Shown: positions 44,736 to 54,149, counted from the first letter of the stretch. The stretch: DNA of 64,000 nucleotides from Bacillus sp. FJAT-27225 (GCF_001685025.1 NZ_MAYU01000012.1:682001-746000), one strand, 5' to 3'. Notes: generated from the sequence alone by a model not told the origin. Made by a program: numbers and translations.

Positions 44736-45287
44736 ATGGAACGACATGAATTTTGGGCATTGATTGAAAAGTCGAAAGGAAAAGAAAATCAGGCAGAGTG
44801 GCTGACAGAGGAATTAGCCAAACGCAACGCCCAAGAAATCATCGATTTTGAATTTTGGTTTCAGGGGCTGCTGAATGAAAGCTATCAATCCAACCTTTGG
44901 GCTGCCGCCTATATTGTGATGGGTGGATGTTCGGATGACTCATTTGACTATTTCCGCGGCTGGCTGATTGGACAAGGAGAAGAAGCTTATAACCAAGTGA
45001 TGGCGAACCCGGAATACTTGGCTGACTATATTGAAGAGGACAATCTCGGCGAGGAAGGCGTTCCCGAGTACGAGGAACTTCTCTCCGTCGGGCTCGATGC
45101 CTATAGCTTGAAAAAGACAGGCGACACCGAGTGGGATGATGACACCTACGATGAATTGCAGCAGGCATTGGACAAAAAAGGCCTCAAGCCGCAAACCGAT
45201 ATCGACCTTGATTGGGACGAAGACGACCTCGAAGACATGTACCCAAGGTTATGGGAGCGTTTCGGGGAAGAACCGCTTGGCTATTAA
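44736..45287 (+). CDS. DUF4240-domain protein
   Basis: 183 residues. MERHEFWALIEKSKGK at the start and the segment YIVMGGCSDDSFDYFRGWLIGQG are the landmarks of DUF4240. The protein is very acidic, with no signal or membrane helix. ATG 44736 is preferred over the ATG three bases earlier for spacing to GGAGGG. Function unknown. Confidence 0.8.
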   Translation: MERHEFWALIEKSKGKENQAEWLTEELAKRNAQEIIDFEFWFQGLLNESYQSNLWAAAYIVMGGCSDDSFDYFRGWLIGQGEEAYNQVMANPEYLADYIEEDNLGEEGVPEYEELLSVGLDAYSLKKTGDTEWDDDTYDELQQALDKKGLKPQTDIDLDWDEDDLEDMYPRLWERFGEEPLGY

Positions 45288-45416
45288 AGGCTCCGCAAAT
45301 GGGGCCCGGTTCTCCACCAGCACCCTTCGTAAATGAATAACTTAAGTGAGCGAGGACATATTGGCATGCCTGTAATCCTTGTTCACGGGCATTTTCACTT
45401 TTCAACATGGTGTTTT

Positions 45417-45475
45417 GTCCTTGAGTCGCAAGGCCAAGGACATTTTCACACTTTGCCATGACGTTTTGTCCTTAC
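45417..45475. repeat. GTCCTTGA-family repeat pair, 51-bp spacing
   Basis: TTTTGTCCTT occurs at about 45414 and 45465 (51 bases apart) with CCAAGGACATTTTCACA between them; a degenerate unit precedes it from 45343. Same family as at 9.3 kb. The surrounding 45288-45554 gap holds no gene; it also has one GAACCGTCCC motif near 45543. Confidence 0.7.
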
Positions 45476-45554
45476 ATGACACGCTCCAGCAATTTGTTTT
45501 CGCACGCTAATGAGGGCAGTTCTTGTTTCCGACCGCTAACAAGAACCGTCCCCA

Positions 45555-45881
45555 TTAGCCAATAAACACACTCAAAAATACTAGAATCAAAAATATAACA
45601 GACCCCACATTTACGAAGTTCACGTTTAATGATAGAAAGGTTCTTTTAAAAGAATGACCGGCCTTTAACCCTTCGTAGCTCGCAGCAATCTCCGACTCGG
45701 CAAAATTCTCAGCCAGGCCGCCACTGCTTGAAAAATAGAGTGAGAAAAACGAAGCACCTACCCCAACATAAAACATCGCATCGATTAATGTTAATCCAAA
45801 TTTTTCAGATAAAAAGTAACTTATTGCAGCCAAAACAGCAATCACCACTAACGTCAGCAACGCAAATCGCAGCACCTTCAC
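45555..45881 (-). CDS. Small membrane protein, possibly DUF3899-like
   Basis: 108 residues with three membrane helices (about 5-25, 33-52, 90-107) and a middle soluble loop. The FYVGVGASFFSLYFSSSGG motif vaguely recalls DUF3899; this is uncertain. The start is GTG 45881. Function unknown. Confidence 0.6.
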   Translation of the reverse strand: MKVLRFALLTLVVIAVLAAISYFLSEKFGLTLIDAMFYVGVGASFFSLYFSSSGGLAENFAESEIAASYEGLKAGHSFKRTFLSLNVNFVNVGSVIFLILVFLSVFIG

Positions 45882-45954
45882 GATTCATGCATCCCCTTTC
45901 CCACCAACTCCTCTTTGTCATAATTTTACCATTTATTCTATTTTGTTGAAAACA

Positions 45955-45990
45955 TAAAAAAAGGCCCGAAACCCTAACAGGGCCCCGGGC
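45955..45990 (-). terminator. Terminator of pupG
   Basis: GCCCG pairs with CGGGC and inner CCCT with AGGG. A seven-T run follows on the minus strand. Confidence 0.7.
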
Positions 45991-46001
45991 ATTCTATAAA
46001 A

Positions 46002-46820
46002 TTACGCTTGTTCAATAACACCTTTCACAAGTTCGACAAAGTTGGCGCGGACCTTTCCGGCAACTTCAATGACTTCATCATGGTTCAGCGGCTGATCAAG
46101 GACACCTGCCGCCATATTGGTCAGGCAGGAAATGCCGAGTACCTTCATGCCGCCATGAACCGCGACAATGACTTCAGGAACCGTCGACATCCCAACCGCA
46201 TCGGCGCCAAGCATGCGGACCATCCGAATTTCAGCGGGAGTTTCATATGTTGGGCCGCTCAGCCATGCATACACGCCTTCACGAAGCGTCATGCCTTTCT
46301 CTTCCGTGACTTTATAGGCTAGCGCACGCAACTCCCGGTTATATGCATTCGTCATATCCGGGAACCGTGTCCCAAGCTCATCATTGTTCGGGCCAATAAG
46401 CGGGTTCGTGCCAACAAGATTGAGATGGTCGGTAATCAGCATCAAATCCCCCGGAGTATAATTCGTGTTCACCGAACCTGAAGCATTCGTAATCAACAGA
46501 GTTTCCACCCCAAGCGCCTTCAAAACGCGAACCGGGAACGTAACCTCACTAAGCGAATACCCTTCGTAATAATGGAAACGGCCTTTCATGGCGACAACTG
46601 TCTTGCCTTTCAATTGACCGATTACAAGCTCATTCGCATGGCCGATTGCCTCGGATTTTGCGAAATAAGGAATTTCACTGTAAGGAATATGAACCGCGTC
46701 TTCAATCTCATCTGCCAGCCCACCTAGGCCGGAGCCTAGAATCAGGCCAATCTCGGGGCGATGGCTTGTTTTTTCATAAATAGAATCTCTTGCTTCATTA
46801 ATCTTTTGCAAAGTGTGCAT
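46002..46820 (-). CDS. pupG: Purine nucleoside phosphorylase (trimeric class)
   Basis: 272 residues. GLILGSGLGGL at the start, the phosphate-site FHYYEGYS, and the base-site region GPTYETPAEIRMVRMLGADAVGMSTVPE identify the trimeric guanosine/inosine-type enzyme. It splits purine nucleosides with phosphate to base and ribose-1-phosphate. Start at the second ATG (46820), seven bases after AGGAGG; the first ATG abuts the site. In B. subtilis pupG follows drm; here it stands alone with its own terminator. Confidence 0.92.
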   Translation of the reverse strand: MHTLQKINEARDSIYEKTSHRPEIGLILGSGLGGLADEIEDAVHIPYSEIPYFAKSEAIGHANELVIGQLKGKTVVAMKGRFHYYEGYSLSEVTFPVRVLKALGVETLLITNASGSVNTNYTPGDLMLITDHLNLVGTNPLIGPNNDELGTRFPDMTNAYNRELRALAYKVTEEKGMTLREGVYAWLSGPTYETPAEIRMVRMLGADAVGMSTVPEVIVAVHGGMKVLGISCLTNMAAGVLDQPLNHDEVIEVAGKVRANFVELVKGVIEQA

Positions 46821-46873
46821 CTTCATTCCTCCTAACTATATGGACTGTACTAGTATACCCAACTTCCACATAC

Positions 46874-46898
46874 AAGAAAAAGAGGGCAAACGCTGCCC
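46874..46898 (-). terminator. Terminator of msrAB
   Basis: GGGCA pairs with TGCCC, followed by TCTTTTTC on the minus strand. Confidence 0.6.
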
Positions 46899-46911
46899 CC
46901 TAAATAAAAAA

Positions 46912-47859
46912 CTATTCGAACAACTTCTTGAACTCCCCGTAGCCTTCTTCTTCAAGCTTATCCTTTGGTACGAAGCGAAGCGCTGCCGAGTTAATACAGT
47001 AACGCGCATGGTCAGGACCCGGCCCATCATCGAACACATGGCCAAGATGCGAATCGGCCGTCTTCGAACGAACTTCAATCCGCCTCATTCCGTACGACGT
47101 ATCGAGCTTCTCCGCAATCTCCGTACGCCGGATTGGCTTCGTAAAGCTAGGCCAGCCGCAGCCTGCATCGTACTTGTCGGTCGAACTGAACAACGGCTCT
47201 CCCGAAACAATATCAACGTAAATGCCATCCTCTTCTAGGTCCCAAAACTCATTCCTAAACGGAGGCTCCGTCCCATTGTTCTGCGTCACCTCATACTGCA
47301 TCGGCGTCAACTCCCGGCGCAGCTCCTCATCACTTTTCTTCTTCTTCCAGGTCGCGCGGATAAACGGCGCCCGTCCTGACCCTTCTTTATACATGTTGTA
47401 GTGGAACGAATTCTTTTTATAATAATCCTGGTGCCTCTCCTCAGCCGGATAAAACGTCTTCGCCGGCAGGATTTCCGTCACAATCGGCTTGCTAAACCTG
47501 CCGCTCGCCTCAAGCTCCTGCTTCGACTGCTCAGCCAACTGGCGCTGCTCCTCGCTATGGTAAAAAATTGCCGCCCGGTACGACAGCCCACGGTCATTGA
47601 ACTGGCCGCCCGGGTCCGTCGGGTCAATCTGCTGCCAATACAGCTCAAGCAGCTTCTTGTATGGAAACACATCTGGATCAAACGTAATCTGCACTGCCTC
47701 ATAATGCCCCGTCGTATCCGAGCAAACCTCCTCATACGTCGGATTCTCCGTGTGGCCGCCCGTATACCCGGACACCACCTTCTCAATCCCCGGCTGCTCA
47801 TCAAACGGCTGCACCATACACCAGAAACAGCCACCCGCAAACGTCGCTAACTCTGCCAT
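46912..47859 (-). CDS. msrAB: Peptide methionine sulfoxide reductase MsrA-MsrB fusion
   Basis: 315 residues. The MsrA domain (about 1-165) carries the catalytic GGCFWC, and the MsrB domain (about 185-310) carries CGWPSF and the catalytic Cys in RYCINSAAL. The fusion reduces both S- and R-sulfoxides of methionine in proteins. The MsrB half lacks the two C-x2-C zinc pairs. The ATG 47859 follows AGGAG. Upstream there are only about 140 bases before the 14-unit 52-bp array, so its promoter lies in that short stretch. Confidence 0.93.
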   Translation of the reverse strand: MAELATFAGGCFWCMVQPFDEQPGIEKVVSGYTGGHTENPTYEEVCSDTTGHYEAVQITFDPDVFPYKKLLELYWQQIDPTDPGGQFNDRGLSYRAAIFYHSEEQRQLAEQSKQELEASGRFSKPIVTEILPAKTFYPAEERHQDYYKKNSFHYNMYKEGSGRAPFIRATWKKKKSDEELRRELTPMQYEVTQNNGTEPPFRNEFWDLEEDGIYVDIVSGEPLFSSTDKYDAGCGWPSFTKPIRRTEIAEKLDTSYGMRRIEVRSKTADSHLGHVFDDGPGPDHARYCINSAALRFVPKDKLEEEGYGEFKKLFE

Positions 47860-47998
47860 TTTACAACACTCCTTTTTTTTGAAAAATTGGCCGACGCTCC
47901 ATGCTGCCAGCCTCTAACCAGACTCCTACGCCACCCATTTGGCACGTTTTTGCTATATGAATCACAATTTGCTCTCGTTGTTACTCTGTTTGGCTCAA

Positions 47999-48726
47999 TG
48001 AATGACATCTTGATGCCTTTGGACGCTTGAGTTGTCATTCATCACCTTTATGAATGACATCTTGATGCCTTTCTACCCTCGAGTTGTCATTCATCACCTT
48101 TATGAATGACATCTTGATGCCTTTCTACCCTCGAGTTGTCATTCATCACCTTTATGAATGACATCTTGATGCCTTTCTACCCTCGAGTTGTCATTCATCA
48201 CCTTTATGAATGACATCTTGATGCCTTTCTACCCTCGAGTTGTCATTCATCACCTTTATGAATGACATCTTGATGCCTTTCTACCCTCGAGTTGTCATTC
48301 ATCACCTTTATGAATGACATCTTGATGCCTTTCTACCCTCGAGTTGTCATTCATCACCTTTATGAATGACATCTTGATGCCTTTCTACCCTCGAGTTGTC
48401 ATTCATCACCTTTATGAATGACATCTTGATGCCTTTCTACCCTCGAGTTGTCATTCATCACCTTTATGAATGACATCTTGATGCCTTTCTACCCTCGAGT
48501 TGTCATTCATCACCTTTATGAATGACATCTTGATGCCTTTCTACCCTCGAGTTGTCATTCATCACCTTTATGAATGACATCTTGATGCCTTTCTACCCTC
48601 GAGTTGTCATTCATCACCTTTATGAATGACATCTTGATGCCTTTCTACCCTCGAGTTGTCATTCATCACCTTTATGAATGATATCTTGAGGCCTTTGGAC
48701 GCTCGAGTTGTCATTCGTCACCGATT
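47999..48726. repeat. Tandem 52-bp repeat, 14 units, 12 identical
   Basis: TGAATGACATCTTGATGCC begins at 47999 and then every 52 bases to 48675. Units 2-13 are identical; the first and last differ (GGACGCT instead of CTACCCT, plus point changes at the end). Each unit has ATGAATGACA and its exact inverse TGTCATTCAT about 22 bases apart, so every unit can form a hairpin. It occupies most of the gap between the VTT gene and msrAB. Confidence 0.95.
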
Positions 48727-48743
48727 GTCCGATGCCAGTGCTG

Positions 48744-49301
48744 CTATTCTTTACTCCCGCGCCTCAGCCACGTAAACCCGATATATAAAAACACGAATCC
48801 AATTGCCAACAAAATCAGTTTGCCCTGAATTGTCGACTCTGTAACCTGATAAACGGAATATGCCTCGATGATCAGGGCAGGAATTTTACCAAGAGTGCTT
48901 GAACCAACAAAGGTGCTGATACCGATTGTGCCAATTGCAGCCACGAAGGTCACCAGGCCGGACGGGACAAATGGAAGCAGCCGCAGGCCGAATACAAGAA
49001 AAAAAGCTTCCTTTCCGCGTGCCTGGAGCAGTCTGTTGACCCATTGCTTATCTGGCAGCCTCTCTCCGGCCCATTTCCTGAAGCCTTTGCGGTAGAGTAC
49101 AAATGATACCGCTGCCCCGACAGCTTCACCAAGCGCAGAAATGACAGTGCCCTCAACAAGCCCGAACACAACGATATTCGCTGCGGTCAGGAACACGCTC
49201 GGAACAACGCCGAGAATGCTGATGACAATGTTGAGGAAGACACTAACCGCCATTGCTGCACCGCGATACGTTTGTAAAAGCTCAATCACCCACTGCTCCA
49301 T
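48744..49301 (-). CDS. TVP38/TMEM64 (VTT/DedA-like) membrane protein
   Basis: 185 residues with about five hydrophobic segments. The VTT landmarks are present: GEAVGAAVSFVLYR near residue 60 and the FGLRLLPFVPSGLVTFVAA reentrant motif near residue 107-125. Such proteins act as lipid or undecaprenyl-phosphate transporters or scramblases in the membrane; the exact substrate here is unknown. Confidence 0.85.
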   Translation of the reverse strand: MEQWVIELLQTYRGAAMAVSVFLNIVISILGVVPSVFLTAANIVVFGLVEGTVISALGEAVGAAVSFVLYRKGFRKWAGERLPDKQWVNRLLQARGKEAFFLVFGLRLLPFVPSGLVTFVAAIGTIGISTFVGSSTLGKIPALIIEAYSVYQVTESTIQGKLILLAIGFVFLYIGFTWLRRGSKE

Positions 49302-49456
49302 CCTATTACCCCATTGCTACACTTTCACGCGTCAGTTCGGCATAAAAACCATCTATATCAAGTATACCTAAAACCCAATCCCATATGAAAATAATTGCCC
49401 AAAATTCATAAAGCCACCAGAAACTAAAGAATATTTTTCCAAAGCCTCTTTCTTAT

Positions 49457-49491
49457 TATGTCACACCGTGATATAGTCGTATCATGACATA
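49457..49491. promoter_or_regulatory. Nested dyad upstream of padR, candidate operator
   Basis: TATGTCA and TGATA on the left mirror TATCA and TGACATA on the right around a six-base centre. It lies about 40 bases before the padR start, where PadR proteins commonly bind their own promoter. Confidence 0.45.
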
Positions 49492-49532
49492 TCTAGCTGC
49501 GATACAAATTGTGTATAAGTGAGGTGGCCGCT

Positions 49533-49862
49533 TTGACCATGGAAAAGGTCCTTAAAAAATACATACCGATGACAGAAACAGCATTTTATATTCTCCTGTC
49601 TTTATCCACTCCAAGGCATGGCTATGGAATTGTAAAACATGTCGAGGACATTTCGAATTCACGGATACAGCTCGGATCCGGGACAGTCTACGGTACTTTG
49701 ACAAAGATGCAAAAAGATGGGGTTATCACGGTATTTGCCGATGAAGAACGAAAAACAGTATATGAGATTACTGAGGTTGGAAGGCAGTTGATAGCGGCCG
49801 AGATTCAGAGGCTTAAGGAGCTTTACGGAAATGCGATTAAATACGAGGGGGCTTTTTTATGA
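49533..49862 (+). CDS. PadR-family transcriptional regulator
   Basis: 109 residues. The winged helix has TETAFYILLSLSTPRHGYGIVKHVE and the LGSGTVYGTLTKMQKDGVI recognition region typical of PadR. Start TTG 49533 is five bases after GAGGTGG; ATG 49539 is the alternative. It overlaps the DUF2812 gene by four bases (ATGA). A nested dyad upstream may be its operator, giving self-regulation. Confidence 0.88.
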   Translation: MTMEKVLKKYIPMTETAFYILLSLSTPRHGYGIVKHVEDISNSRIQLGSGTVYGTLTKMQKDGVITVFADEERKTVYEITEVGRQLIAAEIQRLKELYGNAIKYEGAFL

Positions 49863-51037
49863 AAAAAGCATTTAGGCCGTATTGGAGCTACGATATTCAA
49901 AAGACTGAAACTTGGCTTTCGGCTATGGCCGAACGAGGTTACTTTCTTGAAGGATTGAATCGCAGCACACGCACTTTTTCGTTTAGGCAGGGCAGCCCCA
50001 AATCCATTACCTATCGGATTGGATATGACAAGGTCAAAGGAACGTCATTGCCTAGATCTCTAGTAAATGAAGGCTGGCAACAAGTCCTGCATACGGGGAA
50101 TTGGGATTTTCTCGCGAATGAACTGCCTCTGGAACAAATCAAGACCTCCCCTGTCCGTGAAGGCATCGTTAAAAGGAACAGGATACACACGTACATATTC
50201 GCTGGCATCGTACTCTATTTTACTTTCCTGCTTGTTTTTAACCTTTCAATGTTCGCATTTACCCTGCTCGAAGATGTACCAGTTGAGGTTGTTCCGAGTC
50301 CGATGTGGGCTTTTACATATACGGCATTTGCTTTGGCAGTTGTTGTGTATATCCTTTGTCTCTATCAAATTCTGTTGATTTATAAAACAAACAAATCGCT
50401 GCTCAATGGTCATAACAAGAAGTACTCCCGTGCCAGCATGAATAAGGAGGATGAACGGGAGTTGAAACGCTCAGGCCAACTGGTCGTTAAACGAAAGTTC
50501 GGCTGGATGTATTCTCCAGATCGGCTCGAAGAATGGCTCGAAGCGATGGAAGCCCGCGGGTACAACCTGTATCGGGTCAGCCGGACAGGTACTGCCTTTT
50601 ACTTTACAATTGGGAACCCCCGCAATGTCCGTTATTGTGCCGATTATCAAAACATGGCGAATGAGAACTATTTTACTATGCACAGGGACGCAGGCTGGAC
50701 AAGTGTTTTTATGTCCAATTCAGTTTTGACAAAATGGACGATTTGGAGCCGGGAGTATCCAGACGCTGAACAACCGCCTCAATTGTATAGTGATAAATCA
50801 CATCGTTTAAAACATGCGAAAAGGATAGCAATCACCCACACAGTTATCTTTTTACCTATAGTCATTATGTATCTATTTAATATTGTGGCGTTCACCACCT
50901 ATACAGCTTCCAACGGAATGACCAGGCTAAACCTGTTTAACACGGTTATGTTCATTATCTGTATTATTATTTTTGGCTCGTTTACAGTTCGAACATGGCT
51001 GTTTTACTGGAGGCTTAGAAGGACATATGACTTTTAA
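49859..51037 (+). CDS. DUF2812 membrane protein, internally duplicated
   Basis: 392 residues. Two soluble DUF2812 units alternate with membrane helix pairs: the first (1-100) has TETWLSAMAERGYFLEGL, the second (about 215-310) has LEEWLEAMEARGYNLYRV. Helices lie at about 117-140, 150-175, 320-345 and 360-385. It is coupled to padR by a four-base overlap, the usual PadR-DUF2812 pair in Bacillaceae. Role unknown. Confidence 0.82.
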   Translation: MKKAFRPYWSYDIQKTETWLSAMAERGYFLEGLNRSTRTFSFRQGSPKSITYRIGYDKVKGTSLPRSLVNEGWQQVLHTGNWDFLANELPLEQIKTSPVREGIVKRNRIHTYIFAGIVLYFTFLLVFNLSMFAFTLLEDVPVEVVPSPMWAFTYTAFALAVVVYILCLYQILLIYKTNKSLLNGHNKKYSRASMNKEDERELKRSGQLVVKRKFGWMYSPDRLEEWLEAMEARGYNLYRVSRTGTAFYFTIGNPRNVRYCADYQNMANENYFTMHRDAGWTSVFMSNSVLTKWTIWSREYPDAEQPPQLYSDKSHRLKHAKRIAITHTVIFLPIVIMYLFNIVAFTTYTASNGMTRLNLFNTVMFIICIIIFGSFTVRTWLFYWRLRRTYDF

Positions 51038-51050
51038 AAGGTGCAAAAAA

Positions 51051-51083
51051 GGGAAAACAGGCTGCTCTGTTTTCCCTTTTTTT
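51051..51083 (+). terminator. Terminator of the padR operon
   Basis: GGGAAAACAG pairs perfectly with CTGTTTTCCC, followed by seven T. Confidence 0.85.
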
Positions 51084-51126
51084 AGAGTAAGCCCGAAACC
51101 ATGGCGATCTGATAAAGTCAAAACAC

Positions 51127-52530
51127 CTAGTACATCACCGTAATTTCTGTTTCCTCGGCGCCCAAAATCTCCTCCAACCGTTTCCCATCAATCCTGGCGT
51201 TGGCAAACATCGCCTCGATGTCGGCATAATATTCGCTGTAGCGGTCAAGCCCCCGGACAATCACCCATCCTTCAGGCTCATGATAGACGCCCCACATTGA
51301 GTCCCCGTACGCAAATTCAAACTCCCGTCCACTCCGAAGGTCGTCTTTCAGCATGCTGTATTCAACCATGTGGACGATAGTCATCTTTTCATAAATCTTC
51401 AAGTCCTCGCCGCGCAAATACACGGTGATTGGCATTGTTCCCTCAAACTGGACCTGGATTACTTCCTGCTCCGGTCTGCTGTGCTTCATGTATGCGCCTT
51501 TGGACCGATACAACACCTGGGCTGATTTCCAATCCTTGACGCCCGCCTCCTCAATGTCTGTAAGCGACTCGTAAGCTGCTTCTCGCGCAGCCTCTGTTGA
51601 ATAACCCGCTTTCTCCATGGCCAACCTCTCCAGCGTGTTGCTGAGTTCCGTAAGAGATTCCATTAGGGCAAGTTCCTTGTAGGCTGCTGTTTCAGCCAGT
51701 TCAAAATGCACCTCGGCTTCATGAATGTTTCCGCCGGTTACATTGATTCGAAAGCCCATCCATGGAACAACCTCGCCAGTGGCAGGCAGTTTCCGAGAAC
51801 CACTGGAAAAGACGTATAACTCGTCATCAGGATAAACCAACTCTTGCATGAACGTTGCCGCAACCAGCTCCTTTTTTGCCGCTTCCATCTCTTCCTCAGT
51901 TATATTGAACTTCTCATCGATTCCGTGAATTTTATTAAAATCATACCTGCTGATTACTCCGCCCGACGAAACATAGGTGAGGATGTCGCCTTTTTCCGCT
52001 TCTCCTGCAAGGCTGTACTCCACGAGCAGCTTGACTTCGGTGAATGCCATATCCTCATCAATATACGACCGCGTGCCAAGCACCCGCCCCTTCACAACCG
52101 TGTCACTGTTGAACATATAGTCCTTGAGGCCAGAGTTGATGGCAATATCACTCATTTTCATTGATTTAGTGTCTTCGGAAGCCGGAAGCCCTTCACGTAT
52201 GACCGCAAACCCCTGGGCAGCGAGCTCAGCCTTTGTCTTCGCAACATCAACCTTTGGCCCCGGCTGTTTCACCACTGCTGACTCATCTGCCACAAGCGAC
52301 ATTTCTTCTTTTTGAAAAAGGGAGTACAAGCTAGCTGTGACTGAAAGAACAAGTATAACTGCTGACAGAAGAAGGCCAGGCAACCGCCTTTTTCCTCGAG
52401 CGTCCGATTTCGCTTTTCGGATGGCCGTTTCCACTACCCCATCTGGTATCGGCTTTGTATCATAGCATTCTTCCTCCTTGATTCGAGTTTTTATATACTC
52501 GTCAAATTCTTTCTCGTTCACTTTGCTCAC
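51127..52530 (-). CDS. Membrane anti-sigma factor-like protein
   Basis: 467 residues: a short cytoplasmic N-terminus (1-48), one membrane helix (about 50-69, LPGLLLSAVILVLSVTASL) and a large extracellular domain. It overlaps the ECF sigma gene by four bases (ATGA). Position and topology are those of an anti-sigma factor that binds the sigma factor inside and senses an outside signal. No zinc anti-sigma motif (H-x3-C-x2-C) is seen. The outer domain is not recognised. Confidence 0.65.
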   Translation of the reverse strand: MSKVNEKEFDEYIKTRIKEEECYDTKPIPDGVVETAIRKAKSDARGKRRLPGLLLSAVILVLSVTASLYSLFQKEEMSLVADESAVVKQPGPKVDVAKTKAELAAQGFAVIREGLPASEDTKSMKMSDIAINSGLKDYMFNSDTVVKGRVLGTRSYIDEDMAFTEVKLLVEYSLAGEAEKGDILTYVSSGGVISRYDFNKIHGIDEKFNITEEEMEAAKKELVAATFMQELVYPDDELYVFSSGSRKLPATGEVVPWMGFRINVTGGNIHEAEVHFELAETAAYKELALMESLTELSNTLERLAMEKAGYSTEAAREAAYESLTDIEEAGVKDWKSAQVLYRSKGAYMKHSRPEQEVIQVQFEGTMPITVYLRGEDLKIYEKMTIVHMVEYSMLKDDLRSGREFEFAYGDSMWGVYHEPEGWVIVRGLDRYSEYYADIEAMFANARIDGKRLEEILGAEETEITVMY

Positions 52531-53003
52531 TTCCCTTCCCCAAGCATTTTCCTTAGCTCGGCCCGTGCATCAAACAGCTTGGATTTTACTGTCCCAATCG
52601 GCATATTCAGAAGTACAGCAATCTCTTTTTGTGTCATCTCTTCGTAATAGAACAGGATTGCAATCAACCTCAGCCCCGGATTCAACATGTCAAAGAGCTG
52701 GCGGATTTCGGTTTTATGAAAATTGGCATCATCGCCGCCGGGCTCCTTTAATGCGTGGCTTTGTATCGGTGGGCGTTTTCGAATGATGTCATTGCATTGA
52801 TTAATCAGGATCCTCGTCAGCCAGGTTTTCATATAGTTGGGTTCTTTTAATGTTCTACTAGATTTGAAGGCTTTAAAAATCATTTCCTGGACTGCATCCT
52901 CCACATCAGCATCCGAGCGGAGGAACCGCCTGGCGATGCGGGTGAAGTAATGTTTATGTTCATAGATCGTGCTAATCAGCTGATGTTCTGTCTCTGTCGG
53001 CAA
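52527..53003 (-). CDS. ECF RNA polymerase sigma factor
   Basis: 158 residues. Region 2 is DVEDAVQEMIFKAFKSSRTLKEP, and region 4 has the helix-turn-helix MTQKEIAVLLNMPIGTVKSKLFDARAELRK. Start TTG 53003 is proposed: it follows GGGGGCGAGGGG, while a TTG ten codons earlier has no ribosome site and lies inside the presumed promoter. It is coupled to the anti-sigma-like gene downstream. Confidence 0.88.
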   Translation of the reverse strand: MPTETEHQLISTIYEHKHYFTRIARRFLRSDADVEDAVQEMIFKAFKSSRTLKEPNYMKTWLTRILINQCNDIIRKRPPIQSHALKEPGGDDANFHKTEIRQLFDMLNPGLRLIAILFYYEEMTQKEIAVLLNMPIGTVKSKLFDARAELRKMLGEGK

Positions 53004-53024
53004 CCCCTCGCCCCCTTTATTTCT

Positions 53025-53052
53025 ATTAGACAATAAATTCGGGGAAAGGGTT
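53025..53052 (-). promoter_or_regulatory. Candidate ECF-type autoregulated promoter
   Basis: On the minus strand GGAAAGGGTT reads AACCCTTTCC (-35-like, AACC core) and TGTCTAAT is a -10-like element at 53025-53032, 17 bases apart. The expected start falls about 15 nucleotides before TTG 53003. The consensus for this sigma factor is not known, so this is tentative. Confidence 0.35.
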
Positions 53053-53081
53053 GGAAAATTTTATAAAAAAATCAAAATAAA

Positions 53082-53112
53082 AAAGCATATCCCCGTTTAA
53101 GGGATACGCCCA
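53082..53112 (-). terminator. Terminator of the disaccharide operon/lacI
   Basis: TATCCC pairs with GGGATA on the minus strand, followed by TGCTTTTTTATTTT. Confidence 0.7.
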
Positions 53113-53129
53113 AATAGTTAGTCATTTTA

Positions 53130-54149
53130 TTAAAAGTCACGCACACTGTCTCTTGCAATAAACTTGTAGTCTACCTGGATGCTGGTTTCTTCGGCGTTGC
53201 CATTGATTATGCGCTGCAGCATAAGTGCCGCTTGCCTGCCCATTTCAAAGAAATCCTGTTCAATCGTAGTTAAGGCCGGCTGGGTGAATTCGCTAATTAG
53301 GAGCCCATCGAAACCAGTTATCGACACATCCTCCGGAATTCTTAAGCCCGCTTCCTTGACAGCTTTTATGACGCCAAGAGCCATTAGGTCACTGAAGCAC
53401 AGGAAGGCGGACGGCTTTCTGTTTTTCAAAAAATCCACAGTGAGTTCATATGCCTTTTCCTCGGTAAAATCTGCATGTATAATATCTTCTTCACGTAAAG
53501 CCATTCCAAATTCCTTCATTGCTTCCCTTACCCCGGCAAGGCGTTCGCTGTTTACCCAGGCTTCTGCCTTCCCTGCAACCACAACGATATCTTTGTGGTT
53601 CTGCCTCAGCAAATGCAGCGCCATTTCCTTCGTGGCAGCCATGTTATCGGTTGATACACTTCCGATATATTCACTGTCCATTGCGATTTTCACGTCCACG
53701 AGAACACACGGGAAATGAGAACCAATCAATTCAAGAAAGAAAGGATCATCGGTCCGGACTCCTACAAGGATTGCTCCGCCAATATTCCGTTCCCTGCAAA
53801 AAGCGGCATAACTCTTCTTTTTTTGCTTTTGGGAATCAATCATATAGATAGCCAGCTCATACTCATTTTGCTCGACCGCTGTATAAACACCTTTAAATAG
53901 CTGAAATGAGTTATTGCTATCCTTTACGCCGCTGTCAATAAATCCCGATGTGATCAGCCCGATTGTGTAAGCTTTTTTCGACGATAGATTCTTAGCGACA
54001 ATGTTTGGGGAATAATTCAATTTCTTTGCTACTTCAAGAATTCGCTTCTTCGTCTTTTCACTAACATCCGGGTAGTTGTTGAAAGCTTTGGAAACAATGC
54101 TTATCGAAACCCCAGCTTCTTTTGCCACATCTTTAATGGTAGCCAACAT
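53130..54149 (-). CDS. LacI-family repressor
   Basis: About 340 residues. The DNA-binding head TIKDVAKEAGVSISIVSKAFNN is followed by the LacI hinge (SPNIVAKNLSSKKA) and a periplasmic-binding-fold sensor domain. Start ATG 54149 or the adjacent TTG 54146 fit AAGGG best. It is the last gene in line with pgmB, an ABC importer and a GH65 phosphorylase. The three CTAAAACGTTTTAG-like sites upstream of GH65 are probably its operators. Confidence 0.88.
   Translation of the reverse strand: MLATIKDVAKEAGVSISIVSKAFNNYPDVSEKTKKRILEVAKKLNYSPNIVAKNLSSKKAYTIGLITSGFIDSGVKDSNNSFQLFKGVYTAVEQNEYELAIYMIDSQKQKKKSYAAFCRERNIGGAILVGVRTDDPFFLELIGSHFPCVLVDVKIAMDSEYIGSVSTDNMAATKEMALHLLRQNHKDIVVVAGKAEAWVNSERLAGVREAMKEFGMALREEDIIHADFTEEKAYELTVDFLKNRKPSAFLCFSDLMALGVIKAVKEAGLRIPEDVSITGFDGLLISEFTQPALTTIEQDFFEMGRQAALMLQRIINGNAEETSIQVDYKFIARDSVRDF

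Noticed and set aside
47999-48726. CRISPR array
   Set aside because: The 52-bp units are contiguous and identical with no unique spacers, and no cas gene is present.
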